The notes under the pieces were generated by a model. That model searched no databases. It was not told where the DNA came from and saw nothing but the letters and a program-made list of their open reading frames with translations. The position numbers and the translations under genes were made by a program. This document shows, in pieces, positions 18,552 to 27,938 of a stretch of DNA of 35,814 nucleotides. The DNA comes from Hymenobacter sp. IS2118 (GTDB taxonomy: Bacteria > Bacteroidota > Bacteroidia > Cytophagales > Hymenobacteraceae), in NCBI RefSeq assembly GCF_000715495.1, contig NZ_JNLX01000168.1:1-35814 (forward strand). Direction: 5' to 3'. Within the stretch, counting starts at the first letter, position 1; each line of letters starts with the position of its first letter.

Positions 18552-18567
18552 CTTTTCTTCCTACCCC

Positions 18568-20133
18568 ATGAAAAAACGGACTATCTGGCTTAGCCTGGCC
18601 CTCGTAGCAGGGCAGGCGGGCCACGCCTTTGCCCAAGGCCCAATTGATGCGTTGCGCTATTCCCGCCTTCAGTTTGGTGGCCCTGCCCGCACGCTGGGCA
18701 TAGCGGGAGCCAATGTGGCCCTCGGAGCCGATTTTGGCAACCTCACCAGCAACCCCGCCGGCCTAGGCATGTATCAGAAATCGGAGGTGCATTTCACGCC
18801 CGGCATCGGCTTTGGGCAGAGCAATAGCCGTATCGACGGCGGCACTTCGGCGGGGCAGGATGCTACGAAGAACAGCTTCCACATCGCCAGCGGCGGCCTG
18901 GTGTTTACCGTGCGGCGCCCCGACGATGACCAGACCACCAACTGGCGGGCCGGCTCGCTGGCCCTAGGCTTCACCCGGCTGGCAGATTTCAACACGGCTA
19001 CCAGCTACCAAGGCACGATAAATAATAATCAGTCGTTTCTGACGCGCCTGCAGCCGCAAGCGGGCGCACAAGGGCAGGGCCTTTTCGATGACCTCGACAA
19101 CCAGTTCAATCTGAACGAGTACGGGACGAACCTGGGCTTGGCCTATGGCGCTTACCTGGCCGATATTCGGACCGGGCGCAACGGACTCGACTCGGCAGTG
19201 GTGCTGCGGCAGCAGGGCAGCGTGCTGAACCAGGGCGAAACAGTTGTTAATTCGGGCTCGGTTTCTCAGTTTGACTTTGGGTACGGGGCCAGCTATCGCG
19301 ACCGGCTCTACATCGGCGGTGCTATCGGCATTGTTAGCTCGAAGTATACCGAAGTGCGGGTGCTCACCGAATCCGATGACGACCCCAACACCTACTTCAA
19401 CAGCCTGCGCAGCCGCTCGGAGCTAACGACCAGGGGCACCGGAATTAACGCGCGGATAGGGTTGATTTACCGCGCTGCCGACGCGGTGCGCCTGGGTGCT
19501 TCGATACAAACGCCCACTTACACCAGCCTGACCGACACGTACAACGAAAACCTGACCTCCGACTTCAGCAGCCAGGGCGCCGACCGGGTGCCGAGCGACC
19601 TGCCCGTGGGGGAAACCACGGTGAACTTCCCGGCCAACGATTATGCCTACACGCTCACATCGCCGTTTCGGGCCAATGGCGGCGTGGCCATTACGCTGGG
19701 CAAGTACGGCTTTGTGACGGGCGACGTAGAGTATTTGAACTACGGCCAGTCGCGCTTACGCAACGATTTAGAGGATGCCAACGGCGACGATTATTCCTTT
19801 ACCGCCGAAAACAGCGACATCAGAGCCCGCTACCAAAGCGCTGTTAACGTGCGGGTGGGGGCCGAAGCGCGCGTCGACATCTTCCGGGCCCGGCTGGGCT
19901 TTGCCCGCTACGGCGACCCGTACAAGGAAAACGCTGGGATAGACCGCGCCCAGAACTTTTACACCGGCGGGCTGGGCATTCGTCAGGGCAACTTTTTCCT
20001 CGATTTCGTGGCCGTTTACACCACTTTCAACCAGGCGTATACGCCCTACTCGCTGGGCAACAACCTGCAACCCTACATCAAAGCCAATAACAACCGTTTC
20101 ACCACCAGCGTAACTGCCGGCCTCACGTTTTAA
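18568..20133 (+). CDS. Predicted outer-membrane transport barrel (OMPP1/FadL-like)
   Basis: 521 aa. Signal peptide 1-22 (MKKRTIWLSLALVAGQAGHAFA). The start of the mature protein, DALRYSRLQFGGPARTLGIAGANVALGADFGNLTSNPAGLGMYQKSE, has the SNPAGL and aligned Gly pattern of the FadL/OMPP1 barrel family. The C-terminus ends RFTTSVTAGLTF, a terminal strand with aromatic last residue as expected for BAM insertion. Likely a passive channel for a hydrophobic substrate that cannot be named. Single-gene unit between hairpins at 18530 and 20196. Confidence is high for outer-membrane barrel and moderate for the family name. Confidence 0.78.
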   Translation: MKKRTIWLSLALVAGQAGHAFAQGPIDALRYSRLQFGGPARTLGIAGANVALGADFGNLTSNPAGLGMYQKSEVHFTPGIGFGQSNSRIDGGTSAGQDATKNSFHIASGGLVFTVRRPDDDQTTNWRAGSLALGFTRLADFNTATSYQGTINNNQSFLTRLQPQAGAQGQGLFDDLDNQFNLNEYGTNLGLAYGAYLADIRTGRNGLDSAVVLRQQGSVLNQGETVVNSGSVSQFDFGYGASYRDRLYIGGAIGIVSSKYTEVRVLTESDDDPNTYFNSLRSRSELTTRGTGINARIGLIYRAADAVRLGASIQTPTYTSLTDTYNENLTSDFSSQGADRVPSDLPVGETTVNFPANDYAYTLTSPFRANGGVAITLGKYGFVTGDVEYLNYGQSRLRNDLEDANGDDYSFTAENSDIRARYQSAVNVRVGAEARVDIFRARLGFARYGDPYKENAGIDRAQNFYTGGLGIRQGNFFLDFVAVYTTFNQAYTPYSLGNNLQPYIKANNNRFTTSVTAGLTF

Positions 20134-20195
20134 CGGCTGAGCCATCAGGACTTAGTTCCTGCGGCTAGTATATTGACTTGACAAACTGCAATAGC

Positions 20196-20250
20196 TGATG
20201 CCGCAAAAAAAGGCGACTCCATGGTGGAGTCGCCTTTTTTTGCGGCATCA
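20196..20250. terminator. Long symmetric bidirectional terminator
   Basis: Perfect 26-bp arms (20196-20221 and 20225-20250) around a TGG loop, containing an A7 and a T7 run inside the stem. It separates convergent genes and ends 8 bp before the stop codon of the minus-strand lipoprotein gene. Its core closely resembles the asnS terminator. Confidence 0.9.
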
Positions 20251-20258
20251 GTACTGTC

Positions 20259-21287
20259 TTACTTCTGCACCCTGACCGAGCATTTGAGCACGGGTGAGGT
20301 TCCAAGAATGACATCGGTAATGAGCAGCAGCCCGGTTTTTCCCTCAGTGGTGCGGAAGGCGATAACCTGGTCTTTGGCCAAGGTGCCCGTGCTGAGGCCA
20401 TCGGGCGCGGCCGTAAAGAGTTGGCCGTTGTTGTAAGCCCCCTCAAAGGCTTCCGTGGTAGCGGCCGCGTTGAATGCTGCGGGGGGCAGGCTGGTTTGGC
20501 GCACCTCGGTGCGGCGCCGGCTGGGCCATTTGGCCGTGGTTAAGAGCGGTGTTTGCCCGGAATGTGCCGGGGCTTCGAGCGTGATGCTGGCATTGCGCAC
20601 CGTGGCTATCAAATCCACGAGCTGCTGGTTGGGCTGCACGGTGGCTTCGTTGTTGAGCACGGCGTACTTGGGCAGCAGCAGGCCATAGCTGAGGTTGAGG
20701 AATACGCGGGCCCGCTCGCGCAGTGTATCGAAGGCCAGCGTGGTGCGGGGCCGGGGCCGTATCACGAGGCTGTAGTTGTGGAATACGGCGGCCGAGTCGG
20801 GCTTGCGCACGGTGAGGCGGTAGGCCCGCGAGGCGCTTTCGCCGTTGACATCCGTGACGGTGTATTGCCAGAGCTCGGTGCCGGAAGTGGAACGCGCCGA
20901 AAACCGGTTCTCGAACAAATACTCGCCGCCCCGGAAGAACGGCGTATTGGTGGTCGTATTGACGCGTTGAATGGGGGTGATGAGCGAGTCGAGGTAGACG
21001 ATGGTTTGCGAGGCCGGGGCGTCGCCGGGCCGGAAGCTGGAGAGCGGCAGCGGGTAGCGAAACGGCTCGGGGCCGGGCTCGTAGGTGACGGTGATGCGCA
21101 AACGCCGCAGGAGGTTGTCGTTGCCCACGGCGTACGCGCGGGTCGAGAGCGTGTCGTTGGCCGCTACCGTGCGGTTGCTGGAGGTGAGCGTGGTGTTGCC
21201 CACGAAGTCGAGCCGAACCGGCCTGTCGACTTTGGCACAGGCGCCCAGCAAGACGGGCAGTAAGAGCAGCAGAAGGCGAAAATGCAT
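20259..21287 (-). CDS. Lipoprotein of unknown function
   Basis: 342 aa from the ATG at 21287: MHFRLLLLLLPVLLGA-C17 is a clear lipobox signal. An in-frame ATG at 21386 would add 33 charged residues and bury the signal, and a perfect TACCTTTG box lies between the two. The mature part has several beta-rich segments (ITVTYEPGPEPFRYPLPLSS; LWQYTVTDVNGESASRAYRL) that suggest Ig-like or immunoglobulin-type sandwich domains. No enzyme motif is seen. It is divergent from the DPP-IV gene with a 102-bp shared spacer. Attachment to a membrane is predicted; the function is unknown. Confidence 0.8.
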   Translation of the reverse strand: MHFRLLLLLLPVLLGACAKVDRPVRLDFVGNTTLTSSNRTVAANDTLSTRAYAVGNDNLLRRLRITVTYEPGPEPFRYPLPLSSFRPGDAPASQTIVYLDSLITPIQRVNTTTNTPFFRGGEYLFENRFSARSTSGTELWQYTVTDVNGESASRAYRLTVRKPDSAAVFHNYSLVIRPRPRTTLAFDTLRERARVFLNLSYGLLLPKYAVLNNEATVQPNQQLVDLIATVRNASITLEAPAHSGQTPLLTTAKWPSRRRTEVRQTSLPPAAFNAAATTEAFEGAYNNGQLFTAAPDGLSTGTLAKDQVIAFRTTEGKTGLLLITDVILGTSPVLKCSVRVQK

Positions 21288-21291
21288 AGTA

Positions 21292-21299
21292 CAAAGGTA
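21292..21299 (-). promoter_or_regulatory. Predicted -7 box of the 342-aa lipoprotein gene
   Basis: Minus-strand TACCTTTG is an exact TAnnTTTG match ending 4 nt before the ATG at 21287. It supports that start over the upstream one and predicts a leaderless mRNA. Confidence 0.5.
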
Positions 21300-21389
21300 G
21301 CGGGAGCCACGGCCCGCGACGGTGCTGCGGCTGGTTCTTACCTTTAACGCTCTGTTCCCTCCCTTATTTCGCTCACGCTTCCTCAATTT

Positions 21390-23618
21390 ATGCGTTTTCG
21401 CTTTTTTGCGCTGGCCGCGCTACTGGCCGCCAACGGTCCGGCTCTGGTACCGGGCTTCACTCCCACCCTCGTGCAGGCGCAGCAAAAGCTGCCGCTGACG
21501 CTGGAAGACATCTGGGCCAAGCCCACCTTCCGCTCGGCCAGCGTGCCGGGCTTCAACTGGATGAACGATGGCCGCTACTACTCGGCGCTGGAAAGCGGCA
21601 GCCTCGTGCAGCACGAAGTAACGACCGGCAAGGCCCTGGCCACGCTGGTAGCCGCCGCCGATTTGCAACTGGCCGGCGCTGCCAAGCCGCTGGATGTGGA
21701 CGGCTACAGCTTCAACTCGAACGAGCAGAAAATCCTGTTCACGACCGAAACCGAGCCCATTTACCGGCGCAGCGCCCAGGCCACCTACTACGTATTTGAC
21801 CGGGCCAGCAAGAAGCTGACGCCGTTGAGCGCGGGCGGCAAGCAGGGCTACGCCACGTTTTCGCCCGATGGCCAGCGCGTGGCTTTTACCCGCGACAACA
21901 ACGTGTTTGTGACCGACCTGGCCACGATGACGGAAACCGCCGTGACCAGCAACGGGGTAAAAAACAACCTCATCAACGGCTCGACCGATTGGGTGTACGA
22001 GGAGGAATTTGGCTTTGCCCAGGGCTTTTTCTGGTCGCCCGACAGCAAGCAGATTGCTTTCTATACCTTCGACGAAAGCCAGGTGCCGGAGTACGACATG
22101 CAGCAGTGGGGTGCGCTCTACCCCAAGGAATACCGCTTCAAATACCCCAAGGCCGGCGAAAAAAACTCCATAGTGAGTGTGAGTAGCTACGATGTGGCCA
22201 GCGCCCGCACCACCAAAATGGACGTGGGCCCCGAGCCCGACCAGTACATCCCGCGCGTGATGTGGACGCAAGTGCCCAACCTGCTCAGCATTCAGCGCCT
22301 GAACCGCCTGCAGAACAAGCTGGAAATTTTGCACGCCGATACCCGCACCGGGAAATCCGAGGTGGTGCTGACCGACACGAACCCAGCCTACGTGGAAATC
22401 AACGACGATTTGAACTACCTGGCCGGCGGCAAGCAGTTTGTATTCACCAGCGAAAAAGACGGCTACCAGCACCTCTACCTGCACGACATGGACGGGCGGC
22501 AGGTGCGGCAGCTTACCAAAGGCGATTGGGAAATCAGCCAAATTAACGGCTTCGACCCCAAAACCGGCTTCCTGTACTTCACCAGCACCGAGGGCTCGGC
22601 CCTGCAGCGCCACCTCTACCGCGTCAACCTGAAGGGCGGGGGCAAAAAGCGCATCAGCGAGGCCGGCAACGGCATTGATGTGGTGAACATGAGCCCCGAC
22701 ACCAAATACTTCCTCAACGTGCACTCATCGGCCGGCGTGCCAGCGGTTACCAGCCTGCGCGAAGGCGCCACCGGTAAGCTGGTGAAAACGCTGGAAGAGA
22801 ACACCAAGCTCAAGCAAACCCTGACGCAGTACGACCTGGGCAAGCTGGAATTCTTCACCTTCAAAACGTCCGAAGGCGTGGACCTGAACGCCTGGATGAT
22901 AAAGCCCGCCAACTTCGACCCCGCCAAAAAATACCCCGTGCTGATGCACGTGTACGGCGGCCCCAGCTTCGGCAGCGGCAGCTCGCAAACCGTGCTCGAC
23001 AACTACGGCGGCGCCAACTACCTCTGGCACCAGATGCTGGCCCAGCAGGGCTACATCGTGGTTTCGGTCGAAAACCGGGGCACCTCGGGCCGGGGTTCGG
23101 CCTTCCGCAAAGCCACGTATGCCAACCTGGGCAAGCTCGAAACCATCGACCAGGCCGAAGGTGCCAAATACCTCGGCAACCTGCCTTTCGTGGACAAGTC
23201 GCGCATCGGCATCTGGGGCTGGAGCTACGGCGGCTACATGACCTCGCTGGCCATGACCAAAAACGCCGACCTCTTCAAGATGGGCATCGCCGTGGCCCCG
23301 GTCACGAACTGGCGCTACTACGACACCGTGTACACGGAGCGCTACCTGAAAACGCCCCAGGAAAACCCCGCCGGCTACGACGAGAACTCGCCCGTGCAGT
23401 TCGCCCAGAACCTGAAAGGCAAGTTCCTGCTCGTGCACGGCACCGGCGACGACAACGTGCACTTCCAAAACTCCATCGCCCTGGTCGATGCGATGGTGAA
23501 GGCCAACAAGGACTTCCAGACGCTGTACTACCCCAACCGCAACCACGGCATCTCGGGCGGCAACACGCGCCTGCACCTCTACCGCCAGATGACGAATTTC
23601 GTAACCCAGAACTTGTAA
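21390..23618 (+). CDS. S9 family peptidase, dipeptidyl peptidase IV type
   Basis: 742 aa exported serine peptidase that should release Xaa-Pro/Xaa-Ala dipeptides from peptide N-termini. Signal peptide about 1-30. The DPPIV N-terminal propeller (about 95-450) includes the substrate N-terminus-binding Glu pair in DWVYEEEFGF. The alpha/beta hydrolase domain (about 520-742) has the triad S612 in GWSYGGYM, D687 in HGTGDDNVHF and H719 in RNHGISGG, with a conserved Asn and Tyr/Gly context. Length equals bacterial DPP-IV. Monocistronic, with a weak TACCTTTA box at 21339-21346 and a strong terminator after it. Likely periplasmic or outer-membrane peptide utilisation. Confidence 0.95.
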   Translation: MRFRFFALAALLAANGPALVPGFTPTLVQAQQKLPLTLEDIWAKPTFRSASVPGFNWMNDGRYYSALESGSLVQHEVTTGKALATLVAAADLQLAGAAKPLDVDGYSFNSNEQKILFTTETEPIYRRSAQATYYVFDRASKKLTPLSAGGKQGYATFSPDGQRVAFTRDNNVFVTDLATMTETAVTSNGVKNNLINGSTDWVYEEEFGFAQGFFWSPDSKQIAFYTFDESQVPEYDMQQWGALYPKEYRFKYPKAGEKNSIVSVSSYDVASARTTKMDVGPEPDQYIPRVMWTQVPNLLSIQRLNRLQNKLEILHADTRTGKSEVVLTDTNPAYVEINDDLNYLAGGKQFVFTSEKDGYQHLYLHDMDGRQVRQLTKGDWEISQINGFDPKTGFLYFTSTEGSALQRHLYRVNLKGGGKKRISEAGNGIDVVNMSPDTKYFLNVHSSAGVPAVTSLREGATGKLVKTLEENTKLKQTLTQYDLGKLEFFTFKTSEGVDLNAWMIKPANFDPAKKYPVLMHVYGGPSFGSGSSQTVLDNYGGANYLWHQMLAQQGYIVVSVENRGTSGRGSAFRKATYANLGKLETIDQAEGAKYLGNLPFVDKSRIGIWGWSYGGYMTSLAMTKNADLFKMGIAVAPVTNWRYYDTVYTERYLKTPQENPAGYDENSPVQFAQNLKGKFLLVHGTGDDNVHFQNSIALVDAMVKANKDFQTLYYPNRNHGISGGNTRLHLYRQMTNFVTQNL

Positions 23619-23660
23619 GCTCTTTGCTTGAAATAGCTTCGTAAGCAAGAGCAAATAGTT

Positions 23661-23706
23661 AGAGCCAGAAAAGCACCAACCTCCCAGTTGGTGCTTTTCT
23701 GGCTCT
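23661..23706. terminator. Bidirectional terminator after the S9 peptidase gene
   Basis: Perfect 20-bp arms, AGAGCCAGAAAAGCACCAAC with its complement, and a 6-nt loop. It lies between the convergent peptidase and TPM-domain genes. Confidence 0.85.
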
Positions 23707-23777
23707 AAAAACGTTATTCCGGAAGGTTCGCCAGTGTGCGAACCAGGCCAGCCTACAAACGATGGCAGTAGCCGGCC

Positions 23778-25328
23778 CTACCAGCTACTACCCGCCCCGC
23801 CCCCACCCGACGAGCCGCCGCTGCTGCTCGATGAGGACGACGACAAGGAGCTGCTGCCTCCCGACGAGCTGTCGCTGCTGGTAGCGATGCGCGGAATGGT
23901 GTACTTCTCCTTTATCTCGTGCTTGCAGGCCTGGCAGCGAAAGGTTTCCCAGCCCCAACCGGCGGAGGAAGTAGTGGCGGCTTTTGCCGTGTGGCGGTGC
24001 GTGGTTTCCAGGGTTTGGTAGTGGCAGGCGGGGCACTCCTGCATTGAGGTGCGGAGGTTGGGGTAGGCCAGTTCCAGCAGGTGGCTGGCGCGGCACTGCC
24101 ACACGTCATAGTCCACGGATTCCACTTTTTCTTCGGCTTGCTGACCGGCTTTCAGGTGCGGTATTTCGGCGGTGGGGTCGAGGCGGCGCATGGGCTGGCC
24201 GCAGGTGGGGCAGGTGTAGGCAGCATCGCGCAGCAGGGCCAGGCGGCGACGGTGCCAGGGCCAGTACCAACTCAGCCCCAACGGAAACAGCCAGGCCGTG
24301 AACCCCAGATTGTGGTGAATTTTGGCCAATGTCTGGTACTGCTCGTGCCGGCTCCGGGCCTGCCACTCGGGCTGCCGGGTGCGGGCGTACCGCCACAGAA
24401 AATAGCCGTGCGCCAACAGCAGCGGCACCAGGTACAGCAGCACCAGCCACGACTGGAACGACAAAGCAAGCAGCCCGAAAACGACACCTGCTACAACTAT
24501 TTTCCCGAGTCGAAGGGACCGTTTCTCGCCCTTCGACGTTGCTAAAACCAGGCCCGCTACCAGGCTCAGCCCGGCTGCCAAGCCCAGCGGCCAGCCCCAG
24601 CGGCTCCCCGACGCATCGGTCTGCCGCGCCGCTTCGGCCTCCCCGGCAGCGTAAGTGGCGCGGTTGGTTTCCGCGTCGTAGCCCTGGCTCGGCGGCGACC
24701 CTGGTTCTTCGTCCGGCCGGCTCACGCGCTCCAGAAGCCGGGCATCAGCACTATTATTCAGGCTGTCGATGCGTTGGTCGAGGGTGAGCGGCGCGGTGCC
24801 CCCGAGCTTACGGATAAGGGCTGCCACCCCCGCCAGCACGGCCGCATCGAGGCGACCGGCCCGCATTTCGGGCACCATGTACTCCTGCTGAATGCGGTAG
24901 CAGATGATGTCGGGCAGGTCGGCTTCCAGGCCGTAACCGGTTTCAAATTCGATGCGGCGCTGGTCCATCACCAGCAGCATCAGCAGGCCGTTACTCTTCG
25001 TTTTGTCCCCGATTTTCCACTGATTGAATAGTGCGGTGGCCGCCGTTTTGGGCACTTCTCCCCCAATGCTCGTCACCAGCACCACGTCGATGTGCGCCCG
25101 GCCGCTGTGGTCGAGGCTGTCGAGGCGGGCGTTGAGGTCGTCGGCCGTGCCGGGTTGCAGCAGTGCATCGGGGTCGCTCACGTAGCGCTCGCCCAACGTT
25201 TTCGGGTCAGGAATGGCCGTCAGGTAGTTGGCCGCGGTGATACGCGCAGCGGGCTGCTCAGGCTCGCAACCCACCAGCAGCGCAAGGGCCAGTAACCAGA
25301 GAAACCGAACAGGGCGAGTTATCGGCAT
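23778..25328 (-). CDS. TPM-domain membrane lipoprotein with zinc-ribbon-like cysteine pairs
   Basis: 516 aa. Lipobox signal (LLALALLVG-C21), then a TPM domain (about 41-180; DALLQPGTADDLNARLDSLD, DVVLVTSIGGEVP, IEFETGYGLEADLPD), a fold found in Psb32/TLP18.3-type proteins. A linker leads to hydrophobic segments (about 245-263 and 275-312, with another near 340-356). The C-terminal part has CPTC (373-376), CPAC (432-435) and CQAC (465-468), resembling zinc ribbons, and ends in a Ser/Gly tail (SSGGGGAGSSW) common in TPM proteins. It is third in a minus-strand cluster, 21 bp after the DUF4132 gene. A role in envelope protein quality control is conjecture. Confidence 0.85.
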   Translation of the reverse strand: MPITRPVRFLWLLALALLVGCEPEQPAARITAANYLTAIPDPKTLGERYVSDPDALLQPGTADDLNARLDSLDHSGRAHIDVVLVTSIGGEVPKTAATALFNQWKIGDKTKSNGLLMLLVMDQRRIEFETGYGLEADLPDIICYRIQQEYMVPEMRAGRLDAAVLAGVAALIRKLGGTAPLTLDQRIDSLNNSADARLLERVSRPDEEPGSPPSQGYDAETNRATYAAGEAEAARQTDASGSRWGWPLGLAAGLSLVAGLVLATSKGEKRSLRLGKIVVAGVVFGLLALSFQSWLVLLYLVPLLLAHGYFLWRYARTRQPEWQARSRHEQYQTLAKIHHNLGFTAWLFPLGLSWYWPWHRRRLALLRDAAYTCPTCGQPMRRLDPTAEIPHLKAGQQAEEKVESVDYDVWQCRASHLLELAYPNLRTSMQECPACHYQTLETTHRHTAKAATTSSAGWGWETFRCQACKHEIKEKYTIPRIATSSDSSSGGSSSLSSSSSSSSGGSSGGGGAGSSW

Positions 25329-25349
25329 AAGAAAGAACCACTTACAGGG

Positions 25350-27935
25350 CTACAGCTGGCGCAAAATTGTGGTATCCGTAATCTTGTCGTCTTCCATCAG
25401 CAGTTGGGCTTTGCTGAGGATGATGGACAGCACCGCGTCGCCCTCAAAAGGCAGAAATACGCTGCTGGCACCCATCGTTTTGGCCGAGCGGTCGGGCACG
25501 ATGCACAGGTACTGGTCGTTGGGCTCCATCAAAATATTGCCCGAGCCAAGGTGGATTTTGTAGACGTGCCGGTGGCCCTTCACCACCAGAAAATTACCCT
25601 TAATTTCGCTCACTTTCCCAATTTTGAGGCGCGGCACCAGGCGCTCCAGGGCCAGCTTGCGGGTTTTGGCCACTTCGCTGAGGTCGCCGAAACTGTAGCT
25701 TTCCCAGTAGTTGCGGAACTGGGCCAGGCCGCCGTTGTCGCACCACTGCGGGTCGTTGCCCACGCTGGCCACGCCCACGAATAAGTCTACGTCGCGCATC
25801 ACCTCCGAGAAAGCCAGCGGCGGCACCTCGGGCAGCGGCACCGGCGCGTCGGCCCGCGTGAAGCGTATCTGGTCGGTGCTCACGTAGTTATAGATGCCCG
25901 TGTCGTTCCACTCGCCATCGGCATACACCTCGCTCACCCAGAACTCAGCCGTGAGGCCGGCGGCGGGCAGCGGCAGGCTCGCAATTTCCGAATCGTAGCC
26001 CTTGTCGTAGGCTCCCAGCAGCCGGTAGCGCCAGCCCCGCAGCTTAGCTAAGCTATTGAACTGGTGCTGCTTAAGAATGTGCGCCGCCATGCGGTTGCTG
26101 TAGCTATTGGTGCGCTCCTCGGGCGGCGTGAGCAGGTACACCTCCCGAAACGCCTGCTTGAGCGGCTGCCGCAACTGCCGGTTTTCCAACAGCCCGCGCC
26201 AGGCCAGCACTTCGGCGGCCGGGGCCAGCACGGGGTGCCACAGATGGAGCTGCGTGTCGGCGGTGGGCGCGGGCACGGGCTGGCCGTGGGCATCCTGCCA
26301 GGCATCATCCTGATAAATAGCGTCCTGCACAGAACCATCGGGCCGGTACAGCCGCCAGATGAGCGGGCGAGCCAGCAAACTCATCAGCCCGTGGTTGAAG
26401 TAATACTGCGCAAACCAGGGCCACGGTATCCGGCGCTCGTCCACGAAGCTGCGGTCGAGTCGGTCGCGCTGGGCGGTGTAGGTTTGCTGGGCCTGGGTCT
26501 GAGCGGCTTTCAGCTCCTTGAGCTCGGCGGCGTGGGTGGCTTTGAGGGCAGCGGGGGCGCTTTTGAGGTGCTTGTCGCCTTTCTGCCACTGCACGTCGGC
26601 CTTGCCACCGGCCAGGGTGAGCGTGGCGGTGTACTCGCCAAACTCCTCAACCAGCCGGCCGTGTTCCAGCCCAAAATCCGGCGCGGCCATGTCCTCAATC
26701 TCGGCCGGACTCACGCCCAGCTTCACCGATTCCTGGGCGATGTACTTGGCAATCAGCTCCTGGGTATTAGTTTGGCGAATTTTGCCGCGCACCCGCGCCA
26801 GGGCTGCCACGCCGGGCAGCCCGTTTTGCGAGAGCGCCAGCAGGCAGGCATTGCCCAGCCCCGCCGCCAGCGGCCCCTTCCCCGGAATCTTGCGGAAGCA
26901 CTTGGCGGCCAAAGCTGTAAAAAGCCCCAACATATTTGTGTTGCCCAGCGACTGCAGCGTCCAGATGAGGCCTTTGGCCACGGTGGCATTGGCTTCAGCC
27001 AAGAAATCCCAGGTCGAGTAATTGTACGTGGTGCCATCACGATACTCATGCACATGCGGCCGCTCCGTTACCGGAGTGTCGGCCAGCAGCTGTAGCCACG
27101 CCGCCCCCTGCACCCGCACGGCCTCCGGGCCGACTGCGGCAGTAGCAGCATCCAGTTCCTTGCGCAACTTGGCGGTGGGTTGGCCCGCGGTGGCTTTCGG
27201 CCAGAGCTGAAGCAGGCCCAGCCAGGCGGCGGTGCGCGGGGCGGAGCGGTCGAGGCCAGTCACGAATTCGGTAAGGGCTTGGCCCAGCGGGTCGCCCTCG
27301 GCAAAAACTACGATTGGCAGGGCATCATCACCGGCCGCCTGCGCCAGGATTTCCTGGCTTTTGAGGTGGGCTTTGAGCAAGTCGCCGGTTTGGGCGGCGG
27401 TACGGTCGCGCAGCTCGTGCAAAAATGCTAGCATCTGCTCGCCCAGCGGCTCGCGCCTGGCCAGCTTGACTACTTGATTGAGCATCAGCAGCACAGGGTA
27501 AGGATACAAGTTGAGGGCACCTTTCTGTGGCTTTGAGAAATCCAAGCCAACGTCGTTAAACAGCCGCAGATAATCCCCCTGCGTGAGGCTGAGGGTGGTT
27601 CGCACGAGAGCAGTCAGCACTTCTGCCAACACCCAGCGAATACGGTAGTTGTCTTGTGCTGCTTGCTTTATAGCCGCTGCCAGGGCCAGCACCAGCCGGC
27701 TTTGGTAGGCCACGTCCTGCGCGCGAATGGCCTGATAAGCGGGCAGCTCGTTGAGTTTGGTGCTGTAGGTTTTGGCGAGGAGCTGGGGCAGTAGTTCAGT
27801 CAGGACAGGCCGCATTTCCACCGCTTCAGCGCTGGGGTCGGCCAGGATGGCGGGGCGAAAGGTTTCTTCTTTGGGCGTAGCGGACATAGCGGCGGCGGGG
27901 CTAAAAAAGTCGCGGATTTGGTCGAGTAGTCCCAT
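25350..27935 (-). CDS. DUF4132 (MolR/YehI-like) protein
   Basis: 861 aa, cytosolic (no signal or membrane segment). The first 400 residues are helical and Leu/Ala-rich, resembling HEAT-type repeats (about 325-405). The DUF4132 core spans roughly 425-640: YYFNHGLMSLLARPLIWRLY, LHLWHPVLAP, LKQAFREVYLLTPPEERT, SYSNRMAAHILKQHQFNSLAK. A conserved C-terminal module (about 714-820) includes DVDLFVGVASVGNDP, VYKIHLGSGNILMEPNDQYL and CIVPD. E. coli MolR and YehI are relatives, usually with a WGR domain that is missing here. It starts 3 bp after the stop of the Gly-Gly-tailed beta-grasp protein, so the two are almost surely co-translated. The molecular activity is unknown. Confidence 0.88.
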   Translation of the reverse strand: MGLLDQIRDFFSPAAAMSATPKEETFRPAILADPSAEAVEMRPVLTELLPQLLAKTYSTKLNELPAYQAIRAQDVAYQSRLVLALAAAIKQAAQDNYRIRWVLAEVLTALVRTTLSLTQGDYLRLFNDVGLDFSKPQKGALNLYPYPVLLMLNQVVKLARREPLGEQMLAFLHELRDRTAAQTGDLLKAHLKSQEILAQAAGDDALPIVVFAEGDPLGQALTEFVTGLDRSAPRTAAWLGLLQLWPKATAGQPTAKLRKELDAATAAVGPEAVRVQGAAWLQLLADTPVTERPHVHEYRDGTTYNYSTWDFLAEANATVAKGLIWTLQSLGNTNMLGLFTALAAKCFRKIPGKGPLAAGLGNACLLALSQNGLPGVAALARVRGKIRQTNTQELIAKYIAQESVKLGVSPAEIEDMAAPDFGLEHGRLVEEFGEYTATLTLAGGKADVQWQKGDKHLKSAPAALKATHAAELKELKAAQTQAQQTYTAQRDRLDRSFVDERRIPWPWFAQYYFNHGLMSLLARPLIWRLYRPDGSVQDAIYQDDAWQDAHGQPVPAPTADTQLHLWHPVLAPAAEVLAWRGLLENRQLRQPLKQAFREVYLLTPPEERTNSYSNRMAAHILKQHQFNSLAKLRGWRYRLLGAYDKGYDSEIASLPLPAAGLTAEFWVSEVYADGEWNDTGIYNYVSTDQIRFTRADAPVPLPEVPPLAFSEVMRDVDLFVGVASVGNDPQWCDNGGLAQFRNYWESYSFGDLSEVAKTRKLALERLVPRLKIGKVSEIKGNFLVVKGHRHVYKIHLGSGNILMEPNDQYLCIVPDRSAKTMGASSVFLPFEGDAVLSIILSKAQLLMEDDKITDTTILRQL

Positions 27936-27938
27936 TTC

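Noticed and set aside
21420..22724. Long minus-strand open frame (434 codons) antisense to the S9 peptidase gene
   Set aside because: The other strand encodes a complete DPP-IV peptidase with all catalytic residues; this frame has no recognisable domain.
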